DNA of 64,000 nt from Pseudomonas simiae (GCF_900111895.1 NZ_FOKB01000011.1:1-64000); one strand, 5' to 3'. Shown: positions 1 to 8,939, counted from the first letter of the stretch. Numbers and translations: made by a program. Notes: generated by a model not told the origin, from the letters alone.

Positions 1-51
1 CACGCGGCCTGGCCCAATCTCGTCCTGGCTGTCGGGTTTGTTCCTGCTCAT
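1..51 (-). CDS. Phage protein, N-terminus only (cut by window edge)
   Basis: An ATG at 51 opens a frame of 17 codons that runs off the left edge (MSRNKPDSQDEIGPGRV). A GGAG stands upstream on the minus strand. It follows the baseplate protein V gene and the terminator at 71-92. In contractile-tail phages the next genes after V are baseplate W/J/I type, but too little is visible to name this one. Confidence 0.5.
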   Translation of the reverse strand, partial: MSRNKPDSQDEIGPGRV

Positions 52-70
52 CAATGGATGCTCCTAAAAC

Positions 71-92
71 GAAAAACCCGCACTAGGCGGGT
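71..92 (-). terminator. Intrinsic terminator after baseplate gene V
   Basis: ACCCGC (76-81) pairs with GCGGGT (87-92) around a 5-nt loop. On the minus strand the stem is followed by a run of five T (75-71). It lies directly after the gpV stop codon. It is one of three such hairpins inside the late operon. Confidence 0.75.
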
Positions 93-97
93 CGGGA

Positions 98-673
98 TCA
101 GTGTTTATGGTTCGGCGTGTTGCCGCCGACGTCGATGACCTTGCCAGCACTGTTGATGTCGCCGGTCGTATTCAACTTGCCGTTAATCTGGGTTGTACCG
201 TCGATGGTGATGGTGCCCACCAGGTTGATCGCGCCCGATACCAGTCGTGTGCTGTCCGGTGTCATCTCAAGCACCGAGCCACCTACCTTGACCGTGACGG
301 TGCCGGCCGGCAGGTCGATGGTGTAGCTGTGGGCCTCCCAGTCGTAGACCAGGGAGCCGCCATCGTCGAACCGCCAAACCTCGACATGGTCACGGTTGTC
401 CGGTTGCGCGCCGGCATTGCCGTACAGACCGGGGAGGAACGTGCCCATCGCCGGCTCGCCGCTAGGGCTGATCAGCGCGCCCTGCTCGCCCAGGCTCGGC
501 ACTCGCCAGTGGCGCGCCTTGCCAGCCGCCTGGCTGTGCCAGCGAACCCAGGCGCTGGTCCATTCGCCCGACTGCACACGCACCATGGCGGCAGGCAAAT
601 CTACCGCCACAACAACGCAGGGCATCACCGTGGAAGCGATCATCCGATCATGCTGAGCTGTGGCGTAACTCAT
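98..673 (-). CDS. Phage baseplate assembly protein V
   Basis: A 191-residue protein of the gpV/Gp45-like baseplate spike family. The N-terminal part is an OB-fold-like segment (PCVVVAVDLPAAMVRVQSGE at about 18-37) followed by the conserved 'R-W-H-S-Q-A..G..R-H-W-R-V-P..GEQ' block. The C-terminal third is a glycine/threonine beta-rich repeat (GTITIDGTTQINGKLNTTGD) ending in a His-rich tail, typical of trimeric spike tips. The homologue in P2 sits at the centre of the baseplate and pierces the outer membrane. The start overlaps the stop of the upstream gene by ATGA (670-673). Presence of V implies a contractile-tailed (myovirus) particle. Confidence 0.88.
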   Translation of the reverse strand: MSYATAQHDRMIASTVMPCVVVAVDLPAAMVRVQSGEWTSAWVRWHSQAAGKARHWRVPSLGEQGALISPSGEPAMGTFLPGLYGNAGAQPDNRDHVEVWRFDDGGSLVYDWEAHSYTIDLPAGTVTVKVGGSVLEMTPDSTRLVSGAINLVGTITIDGTTQINGKLNTTGDINSAGKVIDVGGNTPNHKH

Positions 674-1188
674 TGCAGTTCCTCCGGCTTGATCTGCCCA
701 ACACCCGGCCCCAGATCGATGACCAGAGAACCCGGCGGTTCATCCGGCCACGGCCACTCCTCGACGCCCAGGTAAATGGTCTGATCCCACTCCACCAGCC
801 AGACGAAGTAGCCGTCCAGTTCGGGCTTGGTCCAGTCCTGGGTGGAGCGTACGAACTGCGCGCAGTCGACCTCCAAGCCCCAGCTTTGCCCCCGCAAAAC
901 TACCGCCAATTGAGACGCCAACTGCACAGCTTGCCGTTGAGGGTCCGTGCTGATCGAGTCGACGATGATTCGCGCCTCGAACTTGCAGGTCAGCGAGGTT
1001 TCACCGGTACCGGTGTCCTGCGCCGGCTCCATCTCGGCCATTTCCAGCAGCACCACGGGCGTTGGGAGGGTGGTCTCCGCCGACAGATCCGGCCAGAACG
1101 ACACGCCCTGAATCCCCGGTAGATGTTCCTGCAGATGCTGCTCGATGGCCCCATACAACTGGTCAAGGCTGGAAGGCTGATCAGACAC
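670..1188 (-). CDS. Phage tail terminator/completion-like protein
   Basis: A 172-residue protein starting at GTG 1188, chosen because the start overlaps the stop of the upstream gene by 8 bases and the preceding in-frame sequence is shadow of that gene. The sequence (SSLDQLYGAIEQHLQEHLPG at the N-terminus, an acidic P-rich C-terminus) resembles small tail terminator or Gp37-like proteins of myophages. Its place between the minor tail Z gene and baseplate V fits tail assembly or head-tail completion. The family assignment is tentative: no catalytic motif is present. Confidence 0.6.
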   Translation of the reverse strand: MSDQPSSLDQLYGAIEQHLQEHLPGIQGVSFWPDLSAETTLPTPVVLLEMAEMEPAQDTGTGETSLTCKFEARIIVDSISTDPQRQAVQLASQLAVVLRGQSWGLEVDCAQFVRSTQDWTKPELDGYFVWLVEWDQTIYLGVEEWPWPDEPPGSLVIDLGPGVGQIKPEELQ

Positions 1189-1837
1189 GGGCGACCCCCT
1201 TGAGGTACTTCTGCAGTTCAAAGTTGAGTTCTTGCTTGAGGATCTCCAGCAGGATTTCATCGGCGCGTTTGACCCAGCTATCGAAGTGCGGTCGCACTTG
1301 GTCAAGCGACACCTTGGCTTTCGCCAGCGGAAAGCGGTTATCGCTTTCCGCGATGAAGCCAGAGCTGCGCCGCCCCTGTGTACTGCCTGGGTAGTCCGTG
1401 GCGTTGAAATGCTTGCTCGACGTGCGGATCCAGATATCAGGGCTGCCCCCATACACCTGCTTGAAGAACGCGCCTTGGTAACGTCGCCCTGCCACTGACA
1501 CACCGGCACGGGTTTGCCGAGCCTTCCCGATCCGACTGGCCTCGATTGCGTTGACCCCGAACCACAACTTGCCGCGCATCGCCCCGCCGCTGACCGGGTA
1601 CGCCCGAAGGCGTTGCCGGACGGCGCCGATGGCAATCCGCTCCTGCTTACCAACTGCTCGGGCGATGTGAGTGCGCAGCCTGCCCAGCGTCTTATTGATT
1701 GCTCGACGCTGGGCCGCTGCAGCAGCTTTGGGCACTAACTGCCCGAACTCGCGTAACGCCTGGGAGTGCACCGCTGACGGCTGGATGTTGAGCATCCCGC
1801 TGTCTCGCGTCTTATGTACGTAACTGCCGACGCTCAT
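1181..1837 (-). CDS. Phage minor tail protein Z family
   Basis: A 218-residue basic protein. Residues 35-80 (QLVPKAAAAAQRRAINKTLG followed by an Arg-rich helix) match the prophage minor tail Z family (lambda gpZ-like), which acts at the head-tail interface and tail completion. The middle contains aromatic blocks (YQGAFFKQVYGGSPDIWIRT) and the C-terminus is a helical, charged tail. The ATG at 1837 overlaps the stop of the joiner gene as ATGA. Neighbours are all head-tail connector genes. Confidence 0.75.
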   Translation of the reverse strand: MSVGSYVHKTRDSGMLNIQPSAVHSQALREFGQLVPKAAAAAQRRAINKTLGRLRTHIARAVGKQERIAIGAVRQRLRAYPVSGGAMRGKLWFGVNAIEASRIGKARQTRAGVSVAGRRYQGAFFKQVYGGSPDIWIRTSSKHFNATDYPGSTQGRRSSGFIAESDNRFPLAKAKVSLDQVRPHFDSWVKRADEILLEILKQELNFELQKYLKGVARV

Positions 1838-2160
1838 GCACGTTTCCTCAAGATCAGGGCCACCAGTCCATTGCCGTTGGGCTCCAGGTGCAGCAGGTCG
1901 TATTCGCCACCACCATCTAGTGCCGGCACGTCGACCGTGACCCGAAGGCCTTTGATGAGACCTTCCGAATCCTTAACGCGGATCTCAAAGCGAGGCTCGC
2001 GTATGGCGGAGTGGACCTTGCCGAACGCGGGTTGCTTCCAGGGTGCCGAGAACATGCCCAACACCGGTTCGGCGCGGCCTTCGATCTGGGCACTGTCGCC
2101 CAAGGTCTCGAAGACCACATCGTCGATATCGTCGATCAGATCGCGGAAGGCCACGGTCAC
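1834..2160 (-). CDS. Phage head-tail joining protein (gpFII-like)
   Basis: 108 residues from GTG 2160, which overlaps the capsid gene stop as GTGA; a longer frame to 2196 would run into the capsid gene. The protein begins VTVAFRDLIDDIDDVVFETL and carries the pattern 'A..F..P......G.....I....P.F..R..D..GL..G..V.V' seen in small lambda FII-like head-tail attachment proteins. Length (about 110 residues) and position straight after the major capsid gene also fit. It would attach the tail to the packaged head. Confidence 0.7.
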   Translation of the reverse strand: MTVAFRDLIDDIDDVVFETLGDSAQIEGRAEPVLGMFSAPWKQPAFGKVHSAIREPRFEIRVKDSEGLIKGLRVTVDVPALDGGGEYDLLHLEPNGNGLVALILRKRA

Positions 2161-3152
2161 ATGTCCAGCAGGATCTGCGCCAAGGGCCGCGTGCACATGT
2201 GCAGCGGGTTGGACTGAGCTTCACCGGCCATGCCTTTGTTGAAAGGCAGTGGCTCGATCTTGCTGTAATACGGAACACCTTCGGTGTTGACTGTTTCCAT
2301 GTAGTCGGCCGGTGCGAATACCGAAATGTACAAGTCCGGTACGCCTTCAGGGATCAGCAGCGCCTTGTCATCGTGCACAAAGGTCATCCCGGCGATTTTG
2401 CCGCGATAACGCTCCCAGGTGATGCCACCGTAGTCGAAACTTTCACGAGCATCACCTCGCAAAGCAGCTGCTTGTTGGGTGTTGAGGTAAGTTTTTTTCA
2501 CCTCCTCAATTTCCAAAAGCGCATTCCAAAAATTCTTACCGCAGAAAGCACGAGAGCCGCTGCGGGTCACGCTGCCCAATGCGTCCTCTTGCATATCCAA
2601 TGCCTCACCACACTGCACGCGAAACGACTTCGTCTCACCGACCAAGCCCATCGACAACGACTTTCGCTTAACGCCAAAACGGTCATACAAATCGAGCAGC
2701 ACAGTCTTGCCATCCGCATCGTAGATTTTGCCGTTAAGCGCACCAAGGCGCTGAAACTCGTGAGTAACGTCTAACTGTCGACGAGCCTTGGCCAGTCGCT
2801 TGTTGACCACGTCCTGCACCGACTGAAGCTCGGAACGCGTGCCGAAGGCACGAATGCCCTGGATCTCATCAGCCTTGATAGTGAAGCGTTGTGGCAGGTG
2901 TACGGTATTGAAAGGAATCAGCGTGCGCTTGGTACCACCGACCACCAGACCGGACGTACCCCGTTCACCCGCCGGCACCAATGCCAAGGTGTCACCGTCC
3001 TTTTCGATCTGTACCGTAAGGGTGGTAATACCCTCCTCTTGGAACAAACCCAGGCTGCCGATACGTCCAGGCACGTACTCCTGTTCGTTGATTGCGGCGG
3101 TCAGCGAAGATACCGAGAACGCATCGTCATTGAAGATTTGAATGTCAGCCAT
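2157..3152 (-). CDS. Major capsid protein E (lambda gpE family)
   Basis: 331 residues starting at MADIQIFND. The ATG at 3152 has GGAG upstream; an in-frame extension to 3185 has no comparable site and would run into the terminator hairpin. The motifs NDDAFSVSSLTAAINEQEYV and 'G..GLF...G..T.TV.IE..G..L.L' at the N-terminus, and 'SFDYGGITWERYRG' with 'GVPDLYISVFAPADY' towards the C-terminus, are hallmarks of the Phage_cap_E family (HK97 fold). It forms the head shell together with decoration protein D, encoded just upstream. It is separated from D by an intrinsic terminator. Confidence 0.93.
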   Translation of the reverse strand: MADIQIFNDDAFSVSSLTAAINEQEYVPGRIGSLGLFQEEGITTLTVQIEKDGDTLALVPAGERGTSGLVVGGTKRTLIPFNTVHLPQRFTIKADEIQGIRAFGTRSELQSVQDVVNKRLAKARRQLDVTHEFQRLGALNGKIYDADGKTVLLDLYDRFGVKRKSLSMGLVGETKSFRVQCGEALDMQEDALGSVTRSGSRAFCGKNFWNALLEIEEVKKTYLNTQQAAALRGDARESFDYGGITWERYRGKIAGMTFVHDDKALLIPEGVPDLYISVFAPADYMETVNTEGVPYYSKIEPLPFNKGMAGEAQSNPLHMCTRPLAQILLDM

Positions 3153-3171
3153 GAAACATGTCTCCAGAAAA

Positions 3172-3195
3172 CAAAAAACCCGCAAAATGCGGGTT
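3172..3195 (-). terminator. Intrinsic terminator between head genes D and E
   Basis: AACCCGCA (3177-3184) pairs with TGCGGGTT (3188-3195), and seven T follow on the minus strand. It lies in the short gap between decoration gene D and capsid gene E, in a unit whose products are needed in large and different amounts. Confidence 0.78.
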
Positions 3196-3215
3196 GAAGG
3201 GGTTGAACGATTCGC

Positions 3216-3554
3216 CTAGCGGACGATCACGTTTCGAGCGTTCAGCGCTTTTTCAGCGGCGGGGTCCAGGCCGGTCAAGTGTGCTTCGCTGACCTCCGCC
3301 AGACGCACCACCGCACGTCCTCGGCGCACCACGTCCGACATGCTTAATGGTCCGAAGAGGATCGCCTGGGCGTTCTCGCTACCGTCTTCAGCTGTGGGGT
3401 TATATGGCGCGAACTCACCAGTAGCAGTGACCAAACCGAGGATCTGTCCAGGTTCCAACGCAGGGCCGGCAGCGACGTTGATAGCTTCGCGGGAAATCGT
3501 GCCAGCGCCTTCGGACAGCAGGAACTCACCTGCGTGCATCGATTCAATTTTCAT
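3216..3554 (-). CDS. Head decoration protein D
   Basis: 112 residues, the usual length of lambda gpD-type trimeric decoration proteins. Residues 9-40 (GEFLLSEGAGTISREAINVA and following) are the conserved N-terminal arm, followed by 'PGQILGLVTATGEFAPYNP' and a C-terminal 'A.....A..A..ALNARNVIVR'. It binds at the three-fold positions of the expanded capsid and stabilises packaged DNA. The start overlaps the protease stop (ATGA, 3551-3554). Confidence 0.9.
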   Translation of the reverse strand: MKIESMHAGEFLLSEGAGTISREAINVAAGPALEPGQILGLVTATGEFAPYNPTAEDGSENAQAILFGPLSMSDVVRRGRAVVRLAEVSEAHLTGLDPAAEKALNARNVIVR

Positions 3555-4681
3555 GCTCTTGCTCCTTTCGAGTTACCGTTCTGCGCCGCCTGACGGGTTG
3601 CCCAGATTGAGTGAGTGTCGACCTGTTTGGCCTTGATCGTTGGGGCTGGATCATCGTCCAGCGGCAGGCTGTTGTTGATTTCAAACCCGCCACCACTGCC
3701 GACCAGCTTGTCGAAGAGCCGCGCACGAACTGCAGCTTCATCCAAGCCCGCCGTGATGAATTCGCAGGTCAGCTCTGGCAGTCGTGCCGCGACACAGAGG
3801 CCGTGCAAGGCTTTTGCATTGCTCAGAGCTGCCTGGATCACCGCTTCGCTTTCCAGCTTCGTCGCAGCGAGTATCGGGTCCACCAGGTTGCTGATACCGG
3901 CCGCTGCACATCCCTGCGTGATCATCAGCGCCAACTTGGCAGCATTCAGCACAGGGGCAGGATCTGGCTCAGGCGGTTCTACTTCAGGCTCCTCATCTAG
4001 TTGGGCGAGCAGCTCGGGCGGGGCATTCTGGAAGCGCTGCAACACACTGCCCTGTCCGAGACAGGCGCTGACCTTTAGGCCGTCACCCACCTCATCAGCC
4101 AGACCCAACGCTACCGCTTCATTGGCAGTGAGCCAGGTCTCGGCGTTGACCATGCGCCGCAGCTCCGCCTCATCGATATCCGGCGCTTTGGCTTTGTAAG
4201 CCGCGATGATCGCTTCCAGGGTCTGGTCCAGCACATCGGCGACGCGGCGGAAGTCTTCGGCATCGCCACCGGTAAAGGTATAGGGGTTGTGAATCATCAA
4301 CATGGCGTTGGCCGCGATCACTACCCGGTGAGCGCCGCACACCGCGACACTTGCGGCGCTGGCTGCCAGCGCATCAATGCGCCCGGTACAGCGCTCGCCC
4401 AATCGCGACAGCGCGTTGTGGATCGCCAGGCCATCAAACAGGTCACCGCCGATACTGTTGAACGCGACGATCACTGGTGACGCACCATCATCCATAGCGC
4501 GCAGATCCTGCACGAACTGATTGGCGGTGACGCCCCAAGCGCCGATCTCGCCATAGACGAATATCTCGATGTTGCGCTGCTCGGCTTCGCCGCTGGCCTG
4601 GAAGGTGTACCAGCTTTTATCGGCGACTTTTACCTGCTTGCCCGCCTTGTCATAAACGCGGGGTTTAACTTTTTTACTCAT
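3551..4681 (-). CDS. Head maturation protease, ClpP-like
   Basis: 376 residues. Residues 30-200 form a ClpP/crotonase-type serine protease domain: 'FNSIGGDLFDGLAIHNAL' (oxyanion loop), 'DALAASAASVAVCGA' with the likely catalytic serine, 'MLMIHNPYTFTGG' with the likely catalytic histidine, and an acidic residue further on. The C-terminal part (about 235-376) is an acidic Pro/Glu linker plus a helical region that may act as scaffold, as in other phage protease-scaffold genes. It cleaves head proteins during capsid maturation. It overlaps both neighbours (ATGA at each end). Confidence 0.9.
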   Translation of the reverse strand: MSKKVKPRVYDKAGKQVKVADKSWYTFQASGEAEQRNIEIFVYGEIGAWGVTANQFVQDLRAMDDGASPVIVAFNSIGGDLFDGLAIHNALSRLGERCTGRIDALAASAASVAVCGAHRVVIAANAMLMIHNPYTFTGGDAEDFRRVADVLDQTLEAIIAAYKAKAPDIDEAELRRMVNAETWLTANEAVALGLADEVGDGLKVSACLGQGSVLQRFQNAPPELLAQLDEEPEVEPPEPDPAPVLNAAKLALMITQGCAAAGISNLVDPILAATKLESEAVIQAALSNAKALHGLCVAARLPELTCEFITAGLDEAAVRARLFDKLVGSGGGFEINNSLPLDDDPAPTIKAKQVDTHSIWATRQAAQNGNSKGARA

Positions 4682-6159
4682 GGTTGTTCCTTGTCATCGA
4701 TCACCTCGATGGCTTCAAGAGTCGTGTAGTGGAGGCCAAGGTCCGTGGCCCTGACGAGATCAGCAGCGTTTTCCATATCGACCGTTTCAGCGTCGTAGCC
4801 GGTACGCAGCACCATCTCGCTGCGTGAGGCAAAGCCCGCCTGTACTTCCATCCGCCGCGCCTGCACGTCCTGCACCGGTTGGATGTAGGCCCACCCTTGC
4901 GGCACCCAACGCGTGCGCAGGTATTCACGCCGACGTTGCGCGTAGTCCGGCAGCACCAGGGCGCCAGACAGCACCGCCATGTCCATCCAGGCAGCTCGCA
5001 CCGGGCGACACAGCTGATGCACATACACGCCGAATTGCAGTTGCTCCAGACGGCGCCGGAACTCGTTGAGCACCACTCGCAGCGCCCGGTCGTTGACCTC
5101 CCGCATGTCGCCGGTGAGGATCTCGTACGGCGTGCCCGACCCTGCCGCCGCAGCCATCAGCTGCTGACGCATAAAGTCCGGGTAGTTATTGCCGGCGTCA
5201 GGTGGTTTGGAGAACTCCACCTCTTCACCTGGCCCCAGCTCCTGCATGGTGCCGGGCTCCAGGGCGACCATCGGCGTGAAGCCATCGCGGTCGGTGGTCA
5301 GGAGTTGCCCCGTGACAGGGTCACGCGGTTGTTGCCCCATCTCCGGTGATGGCCGCTTGATGAAACCGGCAAACAGGTTCGCCACTTCCTGACGGAACAG
5401 CACCGCGTCATCGTAGTTATCCAGGCTGCGTAGGCGCTTCAACACCGGGGCCAAACGCGGCACGCCGCGCAACTGTCCGGGCTCCATCGGTTCGAAGATA
5501 TGCAGTACCTGCGCCGCTGGTACACGTACCAGCTGGTTGTAGCCGGTGTTCAACGACGACGAATCCCGTGGGTGCGAGAGGTACATCCAATACGCCACTC
5601 GCTTTCCGGCCGGGTTGAACTCAATCCCGGCGCGGATCACGTTGCCGTTTTTGGCGGTCTCGAACTTGTCGTGTGGGACAAACTCAGGGGCCAGCGCCTG
5701 CAGCTGCAGAGGCACCGCCAAGCCTTCGCTCGGACTGCGCGGCCTGAGCCGCACAAAACACTCTCCGGCCGTTTCCACGGTGCGCGCCACCAGGGCCTGC
5801 ATGCCGTAGAAGTCCGTCAGCTCGTCGGCGTCGGCCTCATCCACCCAGTCATCCCACAGCTGTTGCTTGATTTTGCGCAGTGCCGCGTCATCCGTCGTCG
5901 GCCTAGGCGTGATGCCGGTGCCGATCAGGTTGCTGACGCGTTTGTCGATGACATTGAACGCATACGGATCATTGCGCACCGCCGCCCGCGAGCGAGCGCG
6001 CAGGTTGCGCAGGGCTGGAGTGTTGATGCTGTTGATGCCGCTGTCGCTGGCTTCCCAACTGGCCGAGCGCCGGCCCTCCCCGGCGCCTTCGTAACTGGCC
6101 TTGATGTTCGACGGCAGCAAGAATCCATTACGGGTGAGCGTCGGATAATGTCGGGCCAT
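4678..6159 (-). CDS. Phage portal protein, lambda family
   Basis: 493 residues. Conserved blocks include 'RNDPYAFNVIDKRVSNLIGTG' (about 63-83), 'ECFVRLRPRS', 'GIEFNPAGKRVAYWMY' and 'GTPYEILTGDMREVNDRALR' (about 345-365), all typical of the lambda gpB portal family. The dodecameric portal forms the DNA entry vertex and docks the terminase. It overlaps gpW (start codon inside TAATG) and the protease gene (ATGA). Confidence 0.93.
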   Translation of the reverse strand: MARHYPTLTRNGFLLPSNIKASYEGAGEGRRSASWEASDSGINSINTPALRNLRARSRAAVRNDPYAFNVIDKRVSNLIGTGITPRPTTDDAALRKIKQQLWDDWVDEADADELTDFYGMQALVARTVETAGECFVRLRPRSPSEGLAVPLQLQALAPEFVPHDKFETAKNGNVIRAGIEFNPAGKRVAYWMYLSHPRDSSSLNTGYNQLVRVPAAQVLHIFEPMEPGQLRGVPRLAPVLKRLRSLDNYDDAVLFRQEVANLFAGFIKRPSPEMGQQPRDPVTGQLLTTDRDGFTPMVALEPGTMQELGPGEEVEFSKPPDAGNNYPDFMRQQLMAAAAGSGTPYEILTGDMREVNDRALRVVLNEFRRRLEQLQFGVYVHQLCRPVRAAWMDMAVLSGALVLPDYAQRRREYLRTRWVPQGWAYIQPVQDVQARRMEVQAGFASRSEMVLRTGYDAETVDMENAADLVRATDLGLHYTTLEAIEVIDDKEQP

Positions 6160-6365
6160 TAGAGTCCCTTGCCTCCGTGGGTAAGTCGAATCACGCGAGA
6201 GCGCGGTCCGGCAGCGTTGATCAGTGACGTTCGGATCTCGTCACGGGCTTTGAGCAGTTCGTCGATGGAGCGGTACTCCACCGTGCGGTCGCTGTAGCGC
6301 ACGGTCTTTTCACCGCGTGCGATGGCGCGCTCGATGGCTTCGAGGTGCTTTGGGGTAAACGACAT
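6159..6365 (-). CDS. Head-tail joining protein gpW
   Basis: 68 residues, exactly the small size of lambda gpW. The sequence starts MSFTPKHLEAIERAIARGEK and carries 'VEYRSIDELLKARDEI', the conserved gpW fold (two helices and a hairpin). gpW binds the portal after packaging and is needed before FII and tail addition. A GAAGAG site precedes the ATG, and the gene sits between terminase and portal as in lambda. Confidence 0.88.
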   Translation of the reverse strand: MSFTPKHLEAIERAIARGEKTVRYSDRTVEYRSIDELLKARDEIRTSLINAAGPRSRVIRLTHGGKGL

Positions 6366-6366
6366 A

Positions 6367-8364
6367 TCAGCGTCTCTTCAGATAACCGCTGGTGGAGCTG
6401 CGGCGTTGTGGGGGTGCAGCGGGTCGCGGTTGGGCGACGGGTTGCGGTGCAGGCTTCGGTATCTCGGGAGCCTGCTCGGCGACCGTGACACGTTCGGCTT
6501 CGACCACCTTTTCATCGAACAAACCGGCCTGGGCCAGCGAGTTCCGCACCCGCTCCCAGTCGTGCTCCTGGTAACGGTTGATGCCGAGGTAATGCGCCAT
6601 CGCCAGGTTGTACACCATCAGATCGAGCGCTTCGTTGCGCTCGGCCTTGCCTTTGATCCACTCGATACGCTTGTGGCCCCGCACATACTTGGCAACCTTG
6701 CGCTCGGCCACGCACTGGGCGAAGAACTCGTCCGGCAAGTCGTTGGCGAAGTGCAGTGCGCCTGGCCCGGATTCGAACGGGTAGCGGTTGTAGATCCAGT
6801 CCTTTGCTGTGTCGGTGCCGACAAACCACAGCTCTGCGCCACCGCGTTCGGTCTGTCCTTTCCAGGTCACATCAACCATCGAAGGCCGCTGAGCGATCAC
6901 CGGCTTGCCGGGCTTGCTCGCGCCCTTAATGGCGAAGATGTTGCGCCAACGCCGTACGCGGCAGAACTGATACACCTCATCCGTGTGATGGCCACCGGAG
7001 TCGACAGCAACCGCAAGAATGCCCAGGCCAACGCCGCAAGGGTGTCGATAGCGCTCCTTGAGCAGCTCGTCGAGGACAGCCCAGGTACGCTCATCTGATG
7101 GGTCACCGGCGATTACTCGGTGATCGATGACCCAGCGCTCCATGCCGACACCCCAGCCCATTGCCATGAATTCCAGGCGATCAGCCTGCACGTCGACAGA
7201 GCCAGTGATCATCATCACAGCAGCAGGTACCGCACCGAGGGAGAAACCCTCCCTACGAGCCCGCTCAATCAGGACCGATGCCTTCGTCTGCTCTTGTGCA
7301 CTGTCCCAGACCTTTGCCAGACGAGTGTTGTAGAACACCTGCATGGGTTCAAGGTCACCCTTAGCCTGAGCCTTTTTGGCCTTTTCGAACTGCTTAGCCA
7401 GCGACCGCCAATCCATCCACCCCGGCGGCGAATACAGCGCATTGAGGTGGAATCCCACGGTCTCACCATCGCCTTGGGTGTGGGAGCGCCATTCACCCTT
7501 GGCTAACATCTGTCCCTTGAAGTGCTCTTCGATCAACACATCGCAGTCCAAACCGGACGCAGCGCATTTGTAATGCACCAAGCTAAAGTCGGCTGAGTAG
7601 AGAAGGTTTTCCCATTGAAGCACCTGCATGTGGCCACAGTGGGGGCATGGCACGTAGTAATAACGCTGGTCGCTGGATTCAAACAGATCGGCAATGCGTG
7701 ACGCGCCCTTAATCGTCGGCGAGCTCGAAAAATAGAACTTTGCGTTGCGGCCAAAAGTACTACCCCGCGTTTCCGCTAGTTCGATAGGGTCACCCTCATC
7801 GCCCACGTCGACCTCCCAGCGATCAACTTCATCGCCGTAGATGTAGCGCGCCGACAACTCGGCCAAGTTGGCCGCAGAGCCCGCAGTGGTGACATACAGC
7901 GAGCCGCCCTCGAACTCCTTGGTGTCCATGGTGTTTCGTGAATCTCGCGACCGGCTGGAGGCAACACGCTCGCGTAGCACGGGAGTGGCCTTGATAGTTT
8001 TACTGATCCGAGACGACACCCGTTTCGCCAGTCCTAGGCTGGGAAGCAGCGCAAGAATGTTGGACGGCGCCATATGGATTAAGCCGCCCATCCAGTTCAA
8101 TCCGATCTGCGTTTTCATTAACTGGGAAGCGACCATCGTTATCACGCGCTTGCATGGGTGAGCCGGCGAAAGGCAACGCATGGGCTCGCGAGCATAAGGT
8201 GTACGCGAGGTTCGGTATTGGCCTGGCTCAGCGGCACCCGAGTCACGCGGGATCCGCATGTATTCGTCAGCCCACTGGTCAATCCAGACGTCCGGATCGG
8301 GCTGGAGCCCACGGAAATACGCCTCACGGTACACCTCTGCACCATCAGGAATTTCCGTGTGCAT
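6367..8364 (-). CDS. Terminase large subunit (GpA family)
   Basis: 665 residues of the phage terminase GpA family. The N-terminal ATPase region contains 'TMVASQLMKTQIGLNWMGG' (about 75-93, Walker A-like) and 'ARYIYGDEVDRWEVDVGDEG' (about 188-207, Walker B-type acidic pair). A 'CPHCGH' zinc-type knuckle lies near residue 240. The nuclease half contains 'SVDVQADRLEFMAMGWG' and 'AVDSGGHHTDEVYQFCR', with the metal-binding aspartates. The C-terminus is Pro/Gln-rich and basic. It powers DNA packaging and cuts the concatemer. Confidence 0.93.
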   Translation of the reverse strand: MHTEIPDGAEVYREAYFRGLQPDPDVWIDQWADEYMRIPRDSGAAEPGQYRTSRTPYAREPMRCLSPAHPCKRVITMVASQLMKTQIGLNWMGGLIHMAPSNILALLPSLGLAKRVSSRISKTIKATPVLRERVASSRSRDSRNTMDTKEFEGGSLYVTTAGSAANLAELSARYIYGDEVDRWEVDVGDEGDPIELAETRGSTFGRNAKFYFSSSPTIKGASRIADLFESSDQRYYYVPCPHCGHMQVLQWENLLYSADFSLVHYKCAASGLDCDVLIEEHFKGQMLAKGEWRSHTQGDGETVGFHLNALYSPPGWMDWRSLAKQFEKAKKAQAKGDLEPMQVFYNTRLAKVWDSAQEQTKASVLIERARREGFSLGAVPAAVMMITGSVDVQADRLEFMAMGWGVGMERWVIDHRVIAGDPSDERTWAVLDELLKERYRHPCGVGLGILAVAVDSGGHHTDEVYQFCRVRRWRNIFAIKGASKPGKPVIAQRPSMVDVTWKGQTERGGAELWFVGTDTAKDWIYNRYPFESGPGALHFANDLPDEFFAQCVAERKVAKYVRGHKRIEWIKGKAERNEALDLMVYNLAMAHYLGINRYQEHDWERVRNSLAQAGLFDEKVVEAERVTVAEQAPEIPKPAPQPVAQPRPAAPPQRRSSTSGYLKRR

Positions 8365-8368
8365 GGGG

Positions 8369-8926
8369 TTAACTCATGGTTAGTGCATGTTCAAGGTCAG
8401 AAGTAGACATACGTTCAGCGTCCTCCAGCGAACGCCGGATGGCAGCTGTCAAATGCCTTTCGATTACCCAAGGGTCGGTCATTGCAGCCAGCTCTGGGGC
8501 AAGCTTTGGGGGCATCCCAAGCAGTTGATCACGCAACAGACGGCCCGCATTGTAGGCACCTGTTTCCACTGCTTCGCGATCCACCAGGGTGCCTTGTTGT
8601 TTGCGATAGTTGTCTTGCTCCTGAAGAGCAAGGTAGTGCTCTCGCAGAGCGCGAGACTTCTGAAAGTCTACCGCTTGCCCAACTTGCGGCACCGCAGGTT
8701 CTTCGGCGGCTGTTTTCGCCTCTCGCTCAAGACGAAGCCGGTTATGACGGTCGGCGACAGCGGCTTTGCTGGGATCCGCCGACTCCGCCAGCAATGCCTC
8801 GGTAGCTTCCAGCTCTACTTTGCCGTCATCGGTCAGCACCAGGCGATCCTGATTAGCCAGCTTGGAAACATAAGATTTGGCCCAGCCACGTCGTGCCGCA
8901 AACTCCGTTTTGCTAATTACGGTCAT
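8369..8926 (-). CDS. Terminase small subunit (Nu1-like)
   Basis: 185 residues. The N-terminus (TVISKTEFAARRGWAKSYVS) is a winged-helix/HTH DNA-binding domain as in lambda gpNu1. A long charged coiled-coil-prone middle (RHNRLRLEREAKTA) follows, with a C-terminal domain likely to contact the large subunit. AGGAG precedes the ATG. Directly upstream (8940-9006) is a cluster of GTTCACC repeats that could be its binding sites. Confidence 0.85.
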   Translation of the reverse strand: MTVISKTEFAARRGWAKSYVSKLANQDRLVLTDDGKVELEATEALLAESADPSKAAVADRHNRLRLEREAKTAAEEPAVPQVGQAVDFQKSRALREHYLALQEQDNYRKQQGTLVDREAVETGAYNAGRLLRDQLLGMPPKLAPELAAMTDPWVIERHLTAAIRRSLEDAERMSTSDLEHALTMS

Positions 8927-8939
8927 GATGGAATCTCCT

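Noticed and set aside
1189..1653. N-terminal extension of the tail terminator-like gene
   Set aside because: It overlaps the minor tail Z gene in another frame; the GTG at 1188 with an 8-base overlap is the natural start.
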